Positions 26,054-34,206 of a stretch of DNA of 64,000 bases are shown here, in pieces (position 1 is the first letter of the stretch; each line of letters opens with the position of its first letter). A program made the position numbers and the translations under genes. Below the pieces are notes generated by a model. The model had not been told where the DNA came from and did no database searches. It worked only from the letters and a program-made list of their open reading frames with translations. Source of the stretch: Acidibrevibacterium fodinaquatile (lineage in GTDB: Bacteria; Pseudomonadota; Alphaproteobacteria; Acetobacterales; Acetobacteraceae); assembly GCF_003352165.1 (NCBI RefSeq), contig NZ_CP029176.1, positions 2,294,001 through 2,358,000 of the forward strand, given 5' to 3'.

Positions 26054-26914
26054 CTAACCGGCGCGCACGCCGAGCCGGCCGGCGAGATCTTGGATGAACT
26101 GCCAGGCGACGCGCCCGCTCCGCCCACCGCGCGTCACCGACCATTCCACCGCCTCGGCCCGCAGCGCTTCCGGCGTGATCGGGAGCGCAAGCGCCGTCGC
26201 ATAGCCTTCGATCATCGCGAAGAATGTATCCTGATCACAATTGTGAAAGCCAATCCAAAGCCCGAAGCGATCAGAGAGCGAAACCTTCTCCTCCGTCGCT
26301 TCCGAGGGGTTGATCGCGGTCGAGCGCTCGTTCTCGATCATGTCGCGTGGCATCAGGTGGCGGCGGTTCGAGGTCGCGTAGAACAGCACGTTCTGGGGTC
26401 TGCCTTCGATCCCGCCATCGAGCACCGATTTCAGCGCCTTGTAATCCGCATCCTCGCGCTCGAAGGAGAGATCGTCGCAGAAAATCAGAATCCGCCGGCT
26501 CTGGCCGCGAAGGCCACGCAGGAGATCGGGCAATGTCGCGATATCCTCGCGATGGATTTCGATCAAAACCAGGCTTCCGGCGGCGCGCGCATTGGCCTCG
26601 GCGTGGGCGGCTTTCACCAGCGAGGATTTGCCCATCCCGCGCGCCCCCCACAGCATCGCGTTATTGGCGGGAAAACCGGCGGCGAAGCGGAGCGTATTAT
26701 CCAAAAGCAGGGTTTTCTGGCGGTCGATCCCTTGCAAAAGGCCGATCGCAACGCGCGAGACGGTGGCGACCGGGTGCAGGTGCTTGCGCTCCGGCTGCCA
26801 GACGAAAGCATCCGCTGCCGCAAGATCGAGGGCGGCAGGGCGCGGCGGGGCGAGGCGCTCGAGCGCGTCGGCGATGCGAAGAGCGGCTTCGGTGAGGCAC
26901 GGGTCCATGCTCAA
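26054..26914 (-). CDS. DUF815-family AAA+ ATPase
   Basis: The 286-residue protein has Walker A GARGMGKSSLV (Lys96), Walker B RILIFCDDLSFE and a sensor-1-like YATSNRRHLMP, the hallmark set of the DUF815 ATPases. The C-terminal part reads LSDRFGLWIGFHNCDQDTFF and SGRVAWQFIQDLAGRL. The function of the family is unknown. It is divergent from yajC with about 84 bases between starts; as I recall, this DUF815-yajC neighbourhood is common in Rhodospirillales, usually followed by secD-secF. The ATG is at 26914 or 26908. Confidence 0.88.
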   Translation of the reverse strand: MSMDPCLTEAALRIADALERLAPPRPAALDLAAADAFVWQPERKHLHPVATVSRVAIGLLQGIDRQKTLLLDNTLRFAAGFPANNAMLWGARGMGKSSLVKAAHAEANARAAGSLVLIEIHREDIATLPDLLRGLRGQSRRILIFCDDLSFEREDADYKALKSVLDGGIEGRPQNVLFYATSNRRHLMPRDMIENERSTAINPSEATEEKVSLSDRFGLWIGFHNCDQDTFFAMIEGYATALALPITPEALRAEAVEWSVTRGGRSGRVAWQFIQDLAGRLGVRAG

Positions 26915-26998
26915 TCCTGTCCTGCGAAGAAAACTTGACGCGAAGGGCCGGCAAACTATGGTCCGCGGCGAGCTTCGGCAACCCGGAAAGATAGTTTC

Positions 26999-27361
26999 AT
27001 GTTCCCCTCCCTGATTTCTCCCGCCTACGCCCAGAGCGCCAACGCCCTAATGGCGAACGCGACCCAGTTCGCCCCCCTCGTGCTGATCTTCGGGGTCTTC
27101 TACTTCCTCCTCATCCGCCCGCAGCAGCAACGCCAGAAAGAGCTGAAACGCGCACTTGCAGCGCTCAAGCGCGGCGATCGGGTGGTGACCGCCGGCGGCA
27201 TCGTCGCGACGGTGCAGAAACTGCGCGAAGGCTCAAACGAGGTCGAAGTGGAGATCGCGCCCAATGTCCGCGTCCTGGTGCTACGCGAGACCATCAGCAC
27301 GGTTTTGCAGCAAACCGCCGCCAATGATGCGAAACCGCCGGCCAAAGTGGCCGGCGGCTGA
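26999..27361 (+). CDS. yajC: Preprotein translocase subunit YajC
   Basis: YajC is a small membrane accessory of the SecDF complex. The 120-residue protein has a short N-terminal region (SPAYAQS), one membrane segment (APLVLIFGVFYFLLIRP, about residues 25-42), then the family motif QQQRQKELKRALAALKRGDR, VVTAGGIVATVQK and the beta domain EVEVEIAPNVRVLVLRETI. secD and secF do not follow; a three-hairpin repeat and the convergent sodB gene do. GGAAAG lies 9-14 bases before the ATG. Confidence 0.94.
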   Translation: MFPSLISPAYAQSANALMANATQFAPLVLIFGVFYFLLIRPQQQRQKELKRALAALKRGDRVVTAGGIVATVQKLREGSNEVEVEIAPNVRVLVLRETISTVLQQTAANDAKPPAKVAGG

Positions 27362-27364
27362 CAG

Positions 27365-27490
27365 AAAAGAAGCCGTTCTTTTTTACAAAAAAGAACCAAA
27401 AAAACTTTATCCCGTTGGGCAGTGCCGCAGGCACTGCCCACGCCGAGGAATTTGCTTCTTTTTCTTCGGAAAAAAGAGCCTTTCTTTAAT
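27365..27490 (+). repeat. Three-hairpin dispersed intergenic repeat, copy A
   Basis: The element consists of hairpin 1 GTTCTTTTTT/AAAAAAGAAC (27375-27396), a spacer CCAAAAAAACTTTATCCCGT, hairpin 2 GGGCAGTGCC/GGCACTGCCC (27417-27439, perfect ten-base stem), and hairpin 3 around GCTTCTTTTTCTTCGG with AAAAAAGAG. A second copy in the same orientation lies at 55483-55620. It sits between the stops of convergent yajC and sodB and would also serve as a transcription terminator in both directions. Confidence 0.88.
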
Positions 27491-28102
27491 TTACGCGTTT
27501 GCGAGCTTGCTTTCGGCGAACTCGTAATTGGCGAGTTTGTCGAGCCAATTCTGCACGTAATCCGGGCGGCGGTTGCGGAAATCGAGATAGTAGCTGTGCT
27601 CCCAGACGTCACAGCCAAGCAACGCCCTTCCCTCGCCGGTCGCGAGCGGGTTGGAACCGTTCGGGGTCTTGGTCACTTTCAGCTTGCCGTCGGAGGCGAG
27701 CACCAGCCACGCCCAGCCGGAGCCGAACTGCCCGGTCGCGGCGGTCTTGAAGGCGTCCTTGAACTGCGCGACGCCGCCGAAATCTTCGATCAGCTTTTTC
27801 TCGAGCTTGCCCGGGATACGCCCGCCATGGGTCGGGCTCATCGCCGGCCAGAACAGCATGTGGTTCCAATGCTGGCCGGCATTGTTGAACACCGGCGCGA
27901 GATCGGGCTTCCCGTGGGAGAAAGTCACGATCTCTTCCAGGCTCTTGCCCTTGAGCGCGTCATTCTTCTCGACGAAGCCATTCAGCGCGGTGACATAGGC
28001 CTGATGGTGCTTGCCGTGATGCAGCTCCAGCGTCTCCTGGCACATGCCATGCGCGGCGAGCGCACCGGCGGCATAGGGAAGCGGGGGAAGTTCGAAGGCC
28101 AT
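27491..28102 (-). CDS. sodB: Superoxide dismutase, iron type
   Basis: SOD converts superoxide to oxygen and peroxide. From ATG 28102 the 203-residue protein reads MAFELPPLPYAAGALAAHGM, then the metal-ligand His in LELHHGKHHQAYV, the Fe-type FNNAGQHWNHMLFWPAMSP, QFGSGWAWLVL, and the ligands Asp and His in CDVWEHSYYLDF. The Gln in NNAGQHWNH and the absence of the GGGHxNH form favour iron (or a cambialistic enzyme) over manganese. There is no signal peptide, so it is cytoplasmic. The gene is monocistronic, with its terminator side formed by repeat copy A. Confidence 0.95.
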   Translation of the reverse strand: MAFELPPLPYAAGALAAHGMCQETLELHHGKHHQAYVTALNGFVEKNDALKGKSLEEIVTFSHGKPDLAPVFNNAGQHWNHMLFWPAMSPTHGGRIPGKLEKKLIEDFGGVAQFKDAFKTAATGQFGSGWAWLVLASDGKLKVTKTPNGSNPLATGEGRALLGCDVWEHSYYLDFRNRRPDYVQNWLDKLANYEFAESKLANA

Positions 28103-28345
28103 GATGTGTCTCCATGTTGAGGGCGGACAAGGCCGCCACGCGGGTTGCGGCGGCAGGTGGAGGTTTTTGCGCGGCGTCATTAGGTATGAGCCAGAGGGCC
28201 GTGCCGTCAAGGCGAGCGCGCCCTGGCGGGCTGGCCCCGGCGGTCCGGGTTGTGCCCCGCCGGATCCTCGCTATCCTAGGCACCGCGACCGCCGGCAAGG
28301 CGGCGCGGAGAGCCCTGGATTAGCCCAGGAACATGGGAGGAAGAC

Positions 28346-29686
28346 ATGCCGCCGGCGACACTACCGACTGCCCCCGCCCCTGACGCCTTGGAGCGGGAAA
28401 CCATCCGCCGCGTCGCCTGGCGGCTGATGCCGCTCCTCATGCTCGGCTATTTCTGCGCCTATCTTGACCGCGTCAATGTCGGCTATGCCGGTTTGCAGAT
28501 GAACAAGGCGCTCGGCTTTTCCTCGAGCGTGTTCGGCTTCGGCTCCGGTATTTTCTTCTTCGGCTATTTCCTATTCGAATTGCCAAGCAATCTGGTGCTC
28601 GCCAAAGTCGGCGCGCGGCGCTGGATCGCACGCATTCTGCTGACCTGGGGTGTGATCTCCGGCCTCACCGCGTTGGTCTGGAACGATTGGAGTTTCTACG
28701 GCATCCGCTTTTTGCTCGGGCTTGCCGAGGCGGGATATTATCCAGGCGTCGTTCTCTTTCTCACCTGGTGGTTTCCCTCCTATTACCGCACCCGCATGAT
28801 GGCGTTTTTCATGCTGGCAAGCGTGATTTCGCTCATCATTGGGCCGCTGGTCTCCGGGCAGTTGCTCGAACTCGATGGCTGGCTCGGCATCGCGGGCTGG
28901 AAATGGTTGTTCATCGTCGAGGCGCTGCCCGCGATCGTGATGGCCTTCGTCACGCTCCGCTATCTCACCGACCGGCCGGAGGAGGCCAAATGGCTCCGCC
29001 CCGATCAGCGCGCTTGGCTTGCCAAGCGCTTGGCCGAGGAGCAGAGCCAACGCGAGGACATTCGGCGCTTCGAACTCGGCGAGGCGCTGCGCAACCCGCG
29101 CGTTTGGTGGCTGACGCTGGTTTATTTCGGCCAGAATCTCTCCAATTACGGGTTTCTGATATTTCTGCCGCAGATCATCAAGGCGTTCGGCGTGAGCTAC
29201 GGCATGACCGGGGTGATCGGCGCCATTCCCTTCGTGTTCGCCGCCTTCGCGATGCTCGCCTGGGGCTGGCATTCGGACCATACCGGCGAGCGGAGCTGGC
29301 ACGTCGCCATTGCCTGCTTCGTTGCCGCGATCGGGCTTTCGGTTTGCATTTTCATCCACAACTCGCCGGTTCTCTTGATGCTCGCGCTGATTTTCGCGCA
29401 GATGGGCCAGGCGAGCATTTCGCCCACCTTCTGGTCCCTGCCGACCGCGATGTTGACCGGCGTCGCCGCGGCGGGGGGGATCGCGCTGATCAACTCGGTC
29501 GGCAATCTCGGCGGCTTCGCCGGCCCCTATATCTACGGCCTAGTCAAGGACGCGACCGGCAACGACATGATCGCACTCGTCGCCATCGCGCTCCCGGTGG
29601 TGGTGTCAGGGGTCGTCGTCCTCATCCTCGGCCATGACCGGCGGCTGGAGCGGATTCCGCCCGCGTCCGCGCACCCCCGCGCCTGA
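28346..29686 (+). CDS. MFS transporter, anion:cation symporter (tartrate/glucarate/phthalate permease-like)
   Basis: The 446-residue protein has about 12 membrane segments. The signature of the anion:cation symporter branch of the major facilitator superfamily is clear: LGYFCAYLDRVNVGYAGLQM at TM1, FGSGIFFFGYFLFELPSNL, the loop VGARRWIARI, and FLLGLAEAGYYPGVVLFLTW. The ribosome site GGGAGGAAG precedes ATG 28346. A GTG-started SMP-30 lactonase follows 11 bases after the stop. The substrate is likely an organic acid or sugar acid, which fits a lactonase that opens aldonolactones. The exact substrate cannot be read from sequence. Confidence 0.9.
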   Translation: MPPATLPTAPAPDALERETIRRVAWRLMPLLMLGYFCAYLDRVNVGYAGLQMNKALGFSSSVFGFGSGIFFFGYFLFELPSNLVLAKVGARRWIARILLTWGVISGLTALVWNDWSFYGIRFLLGLAEAGYYPGVVLFLTWWFPSYYRTRMMAFFMLASVISLIIGPLVSGQLLELDGWLGIAGWKWLFIVEALPAIVMAFVTLRYLTDRPEEAKWLRPDQRAWLAKRLAEEQSQREDIRRFELGEALRNPRVWWLTLVYFGQNLSNYGFLIFLPQIIKAFGVSYGMTGVIGAIPFVFAAFAMLAWGWHSDHTGERSWHVAIACFVAAIGLSVCIFIHNSPVLLMLALIFAQMGQASISPTFWSLPTAMLTGVAAAGGIALINSVGNLGGFAGPYIYGLVKDATGNDMIALVAIALPVVVSGVVVLILGHDRRLERIPPASAHPRA

Positions 29687-29697
29687 GGAGGCAATCG

Positions 29698-30612
29698 GTG
29701 TTCGCGCCCCCACCCGAAATCCCCTGTGCCGTCTTCGCCCGTCTCCCGGACTCCCTCCGCAACGCCGATGCGAGCCATGAATGGGTGGCAGCACAGCCCG
29801 CCGGCGGGCCGGAGCGCTCGCTCCTCGAGGGGCCGTCATTTGATCGCAACGGCGATCTCTGGTGCGTCGATCTCCTCAACGGGCGCATCCTGAAGCTCTC
29901 GCCGGGCGGGGAATTCTCCGTCGTCGCGCGCTATGACGGCTGGCCGAACGGGCTCAAAATTCATCGCGATGGGCGGGTTTTCATCGCCGATCACAAGCAC
30001 GGGCTGATGGTGCTCGATCCCGCAAGCGGCGCGGTGAGACCGTGGCTGGAGCGGGTCGGCGTCGAGCGCTTCAAGGGCGTGAATGACCTCTTTTTTGCCG
30101 CCAACGGCGATCTCTATTTCACCGATCAGGGGCTGACCGATCTCCATGACCCCTCGGGGCGGCTCCTTCGGGTGCGCGCCGACGGGCGGATTGACTGCTT
30201 GCTCGACAATATCCCCAGCCCCAACGGCCTGGTGATGAACGCCGATGAGAGCGCGCTTTATCTTGCAGTGACGCGCGCCAACGCGGTCTGGCGGGTGCCG
30301 CTCGCGCGCGATGGCGGGGTCGTCAAGGTCGGCACCTTCATCCAGCTCTCGGGCGGCGGCGGGCCGGACGGGCTCGCGCTCGACGCCGAGGGACGGCTGC
30401 TCGTCGCCCATGTCGGCATGGGCTCGGTCTGGGTGTTTGACGCGAGAGGCGAGCCCGTCGGGCGCATCCGCGCACCCGAAGGGGCGTTCACCACCAATCT
30501 TGCCTTCGGCGGGCCGGACAATCGCTCTCTCTTCATCACCGAAAGCGCGAGCGCAACCATTCTGCGCGCCGAAATGCCAACGCCCGGCAAGACGATGTTC
30601 TCCCATCAATAG
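29698..30612 (+). CDS. SMP-30/gluconolactonase-family lactonase
   Basis: This six-bladed beta-propeller enzyme hydrolyses sugar or aromatic lactones using a central divalent metal. It starts at GTG 29698 with GAGGAGG upstream. Family landmarks are LLEGPSFDRNGDLWCVDLL (metal-ligand Glu), WPNGLKIHRDGRVFIAD, FKGVNDLFFAANGDLYFTD (Asn ligand), IPSPNGLVMNADESALYLA, and GGPDGLALDAEGRLLVAHVG (Asp ligand). It has no signal peptide. It follows the MFS permease by 11 bases, so the two likely import and open a lactone. Its stop overlaps the 3' end of the convergent acyl-CoA dehydrogenase gene. Confidence 0.9.
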   Translation: MFAPPPEIPCAVFARLPDSLRNADASHEWVAAQPAGGPERSLLEGPSFDRNGDLWCVDLLNGRILKLSPGGEFSVVARYDGWPNGLKIHRDGRVFIADHKHGLMVLDPASGAVRPWLERVGVERFKGVNDLFFAANGDLYFTDQGLTDLHDPSGRLLRVRADGRIDCLLDNIPSPNGLVMNADESALYLAVTRANAVWRVPLARDGGVVKVGTFIQLSGGGGPDGLALDAEGRLLVAHVGMGSVWVFDARGEPVGRIRAPEGAFTTNLAFGGPDNRSLFITESASATILRAEMPTPGKTMFSHQ

Positions 30613-31772
30613 GATTTCGGCAACCCGAGCATTTTTTCAGCAATGAAGGAAAGCGCAAGCTGTGGGCTAACCGGCGCGAGACGCGGGATCAGGCTTTCGC
30701 GCAGATAACGTTCAACATGATATTCCTGCGCATAGCCCATGCCGCCATGGGTCATCACGGCGGTCTCACAGGCATGAAACCCGGCCTCGCCGGCGAGATA
30801 TTTCGCGGCGTTGGCCTCGGCGCCACATTCCTCGCCGCGGTCATAGAGGGTTGCCGCCTTGAGCACCATCAGGAACGCCGCCTCAAGCTCCGCCCACCGC
30901 TGCGCGAGCGGGTGCTGGATGCCTTGATTCTGGCCGATCTTGCGCCCGAACACGACGCGTTCATTGGCATAGGCGCTGGCGCGGCGGAGCGCCGCGCGGC
31001 CCAGCCCGACGGCCTCGGCGGCGATCAGGATGCGCTCTGGGTTCATGCCATGCAGAATGGCGCGGAACCCCTCCCCTTCGGCGCCAATGCGATCGGCCTC
31101 CGGGATCACCAGGCCGTCGATGAACAGCATGTTCGAATCGACCGCGTGCCGGCCCATTTTCTCGATCCGGCGCACCTCGACGAAGCGGCGGTCGAGCTTG
31201 GTATAAAAGAGGCTCAAGCCCTCGGTTTTCCGCCGCACGCGATCGAGCGGCATCGTGCGGGCGAGCAAAAGCATGCGATCGGCAACGCCCGCGGTCGAGA
31301 TCCAAATTTTCTGGCCATGGATGACGTAAGAATCGCCCTGGCGCTCGGCGCGGGTCTTGAGCGCCAAAGTGTTGAGCCCGGTATCGGGTTCGGTGACCGC
31401 AAAACAGGCTTTTTCCCGGCCGGCGATCAGCGGCGGCAGCATCCGCGCGCGCTGTTCGGCGCTGCCGAACACCACCACCGGATGGAGGCCAAAGATATTG
31501 ATATGAACCGCCGAGGCCCCGCTCATGCCGGCGCCGGACGCGGCGATCCGCTCCATCATCAGCGCCGCTTCGGTGATGCCGAGCCCGGCGCCGCCGACGG
31601 CCTCGGGCATGGCGATGCCAAGAAATCCCGCCTCCGCCATGGCGCGATGGAAATCGGCGGGAAAAGTGCCAGCGCGGTCCTGCGCGAGCCAATACTCGTC
31701 GTCAAAGTCGGCGCAAAGCTGGGAAATCGCGGCGCGTATCGCGTCCTGGGCGGGGCTTGGCATGAAATCCAT
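30606..31772 (-). CDS. Acyl-CoA dehydrogenase family protein
   Basis: This FAD-dependent alpha,beta-dehydrogenase is about 388 residues long. AAGGAAA just before the ATG at 31772 favours that start over 31790. Landmarks are the N-terminal helical domain (MAEAGFLGIAMPEAVGGAGL), the FAD-binding CFAVTEPDTGLNTLALKT and WISTAGVADRMLLLART, and the C-terminal helical domain with RRASAYANERVVFGRKIGQN and THGGMGYAQEYHVERYLRES. The catalytic glutamate is not assigned with confidence. It is convergent with, and overlaps by seven bases, the lactonase gene, and is divergent from the DUF1499 lipoprotein. Chain-length or branched-chain specificity cannot be inferred. Confidence 0.9.
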   Translation of the reverse strand: MDFMPSPAQDAIRAAISQLCADFDDEYWLAQDRAGTFPADFHRAMAEAGFLGIAMPEAVGGAGLGITEAALMMERIAASGAGMSGASAVHINIFGLHPVVVFGSAEQRARMLPPLIAGREKACFAVTEPDTGLNTLALKTRAERQGDSYVIHGQKIWISTAGVADRMLLLARTMPLDRVRRKTEGLSLFYTKLDRRFVEVRRIEKMGRHAVDSNMLFIDGLVIPEADRIGAEGEGFRAILHGMNPERILIAAEAVGLGRAALRRASAYANERVVFGRKIGQNQGIQHPLAQRWAELEAAFLMVLKAATLYDRGEECGAEANAAKYLAGEAGFHACETAVMTHGGMGYAQEYHVERYLRESLIPRLAPVSPQLALSFIAEKMLGLPKSY

Positions 31773-31884
31773 GGATTTTTCCTTGCTCATGGGCGGCGCC
31801 TGGTTTTAGCGCGCCGGGCCGCTCTTGCCAGCCTGTCAGGCTTGCGCCAGCCTGCCGGGGCTTGGCCCTGAGGGGATTCTTTCT

Positions 31885-32379
31885 TTGACCCTGATCGCAA
31901 CTTTGCTCAGCCTGCTATTCCCCGCCTGCGGCCAGAGTGGTGCCGCCGGCATCGCACCGGCGCCGCCTGATTTCCTGAGCCATTTCGAACGCCCGGCAAG
32001 CCCCAATTCGGCGCTTGCCGCCCCCGCCGGCTTCACCCCCAAACCGGATATCACCCTCGCCCCCTATCCGGTGCCGGCGGCGGCGCTTGCTGCGGATCTT
32101 CGGGCGGTCGCGCTCGCCGCGCCGCGCACCTATCAACTCAGCGCGAGCGCGGATGGCCTTGATCTGCAATTCGTGGCACGGAGCGCCATCGCCAATTTTC
32201 CCGACCTGATCGTTGCACGAATTTCATCGCGCGGTGAAACGGGAAGCAGCCTCGTTCTTTATAGTCACAGTCTCTACGGCTATTCCGATTTTGGTGTGAA
32301 CCAGAAACGCCTGCGCACATGGCTCGCCGCCCTCGACCAACGTCTGCCACCGGCGCAGAACCGACCCGAAGGACAATGA
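31885..32379 (+). CDS. DUF1499-family lipoprotein
   Basis: A TTG start at 31885 is chosen because AGGGGA (31871-31876) precedes it by eight bases and the product then begins as a classic lipoprotein (LTLIATLLSLLFPAC). A longer reading from ATG 31825 would bury the signal sequence. The mature domain matches DUF1499: LAPYPVPAAALAADLRAVAL, LDLQFVARSAIANFPDLIVA and the C-terminal SLYGYSDFGVNQKRLRTWLA. The family has no defined activity. It ends six bases before an ABC exporter gene, so the two are likely functionally linked at the envelope. Confidence 0.82.
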   Translation: MTLIATLLSLLFPACGQSGAAGIAPAPPDFLSHFERPASPNSALAAPAGFTPKPDITLAPYPVPAAALAADLRAVALAAPRTYQLSASADGLDLQFVARSAIANFPDLIVARISSRGETGSSLVLYSHSLYGYSDFGVNQKRLRTWLAALDQRLPPAQNRPEGQ

Positions 32380-32385
32380 TTTTTT

Positions 32386-34158
32386 ATGATCAAGCTCGGC
32401 CCGTTTCTCAAGGATGTCTGGCTCATCGCCCGGCCCTATTTCCACTCCGAGGAAAAATGGTCGGCGCGTCTTTTGCTCGGCGTCATCATCCTGCTCAATC
32501 TCTCGTTGGTCGGGATGGACGTGGTTTTGAATTTCTGGAACGGGGCGTTTTATGATTCGCTGCAGAACAAGGATTGGCGGGCTTTCGTCGATCTTCTGTT
32601 CCTCTATCACCGCGGCAGCGACGGCAGCTTCATGCCCGGGTTTTCGGCGGTCGCGGCGATCTACATCATCGTCGCGGTCTATCGCACCTATCTCAATCAA
32701 TGGCTGCAAATCCGCTGGCGGCGCTGGCTGACCCGCGGGTTCATCGATCAATGGCTCTCCGACCGCGCTTATTACCGCATCAGCCTCACCACCAGCGCCG
32801 CCGGCCTCGGTACCGACAACCCCGACCAGCGCATCGCCGAGGATTTGCGGAGCTTCGTCGGCGATACGCTCTCGCTCGGGCTCGATCTCCTCTCGAACAT
32901 CGTCTCGCTGATCAGCTTCGTCGGGATTCTCTGGAGTCTGTCCGGCTCGGTCCATCTGCTGGGCGTCACCATCGGCGGCTACATGGTGTGGGTCGCGCTG
33001 ATCTACGCCATTATCGGCACCTGGCTCACCCATCTCGTCGGCCGCCCGCTCGCGACCTTGAGCTTCCGCCAGCAGCGCTTCGAGGCCGATTTCCGCTTCT
33101 CTCTCGTCCGCTTGCGCGAAAACGTCGAGGGCATCGCCCTCTATGGCGGCGAGGAGGATGAGCATGCCGCCCTCCTGACCCGCTTCTCGGCGGTGGTCAT
33201 GAATTGGTGGGCGATCATGCAGCGGACCAAGCTTTTGAACGCGCTGACCTCGGGCTACCAGCAGATCGCCGTCGTGTTCCCGATCATCGTCGCCGCCCCG
33301 CGCTATTTTGGTGGCCAGATCCCGCTCGGCGGCTTGACGCGAACGGCGAGCGCCTTCGGCCAGGTGCAGGGCGCGATGTCGTGGTTCGTCGGCTCCTACG
33401 CCTCGCTCGCGGCGTGGAGTGCGACGGTCGAACGTCTCGCGAGCTTCCAGCGCAGCATCGAGGCTGCCCGCGCCCAGGCCGGCAGCGGCATCGCTGTCAC
33501 CGAAAGCGCCGGCGACAGTCTCGATCTTCACCATCTTCACATCACGCTGCCCAACGGCAAGAGTCTGATCGAAGAAGACGCGTATCGCTTTCTGCGTGGC
33601 GAGTCGGTGGTGATCAGCGGGCGGTCCGGGCTTGGCAAATCGACCCTGTTTCGCGCCATCGCCGGCATCTGGCCGTTCGGCGAGGGCAAGATCGTGCGCC
33701 CTCAAGGAAGCTATCTCTTTCTGCCGCAACGGCCCTATCTGCCGCTCGGCTCGCTCCGCCATATCGTAACCTACCCCGCCGCCGCCGATAGTATGAGCGA
33801 CGAGATGATCGCCGAGGCGTTGCGAAAGGCCGGGCTCGGCGCGCTCGTCGAGCGGCTTGGCGAGGAGCATGATTGGTCGCTCTTGCTCTCGGGCGGCGAA
33901 CAGCAGCGCCTTGCCATCGCGCGCGCTTTGCTGATCCGCCCGGATTGGCTATTCCTCGATGAGGCGACGAGCAATCTCGACCCTGAGGCGGAAGCGGAAC
34001 TCTATCAGCTGCTTAAGCGGGAATTGCCGGGAACGACGGTGATCTCGATCGCGCATAACCCAGGCGTTGCCGCCTTTCATGACCGCAAAATCACGCTTTC
34101 CGCGCGCGCCGACCAAGCCGGCACGCTGCGCGAACCGACGCAAACGGCCCCCGCTTAG
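32386..34158 (+). CDS. ABC transporter, fused permease/ATPase of the SbmA/BacA-like (YddA, Rv1819c) group
   Basis: The 590-residue protein fuses a membrane domain to a nucleotide-binding domain. The membrane domain (about residues 1-340) shows the SbmA/BacA pattern: NLSLVGMDVVLNFWNGAFYD, YRTYLNQWLQIRWRRWLTRG, DNPDQRIAEDLRSFV and RLRENVEGIALYGGEEDE. The NBD (about 385-575) has Walker A SGRSGLGKSTLF (about 411), signature LLSGGEQQRLAIAR (about 501) and Walker B WLFLDEATSNLD. Family members move peptides, cobalamin or very-long-chain fatty acyl groups. It is encoded directly after the DUF1499 lipoprotein. Confidence 0.9.
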   Translation: MIKLGPFLKDVWLIARPYFHSEEKWSARLLLGVIILLNLSLVGMDVVLNFWNGAFYDSLQNKDWRAFVDLLFLYHRGSDGSFMPGFSAVAAIYIIVAVYRTYLNQWLQIRWRRWLTRGFIDQWLSDRAYYRISLTTSAAGLGTDNPDQRIAEDLRSFVGDTLSLGLDLLSNIVSLISFVGILWSLSGSVHLLGVTIGGYMVWVALIYAIIGTWLTHLVGRPLATLSFRQQRFEADFRFSLVRLRENVEGIALYGGEEDEHAALLTRFSAVVMNWWAIMQRTKLLNALTSGYQQIAVVFPIIVAAPRYFGGQIPLGGLTRTASAFGQVQGAMSWFVGSYASLAAWSATVERLASFQRSIEAARAQAGSGIAVTESAGDSLDLHHLHITLPNGKSLIEEDAYRFLRGESVVISGRSGLGKSTLFRAIAGIWPFGEGKIVRPQGSYLFLPQRPYLPLGSLRHIVTYPAAADSMSDEMIAEALRKAGLGALVERLGEEHDWSLLLSGGEQQRLAIARALLIRPDWLFLDEATSNLDPEAEAELYQLLKRELPGTTVISIAHNPGVAAFHDRKITLSARADQAGTLREPTQTAPA

Positions 34159-34206
34159 TTTTGCCGTGCCATAGATATACTTCGCGGCACAGGTCGAGAT
34201 CATCCT

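Noticed and set aside
25836-26144. A 102-residue minus-strand gene ending in MSRRLATAG
   Set aside because: Most of its length overlaps the end of the DUF815 gene region in an unlikely frame; only the last ~30 residues look like a transposase tail, so it is listed as a weak remnant instead.
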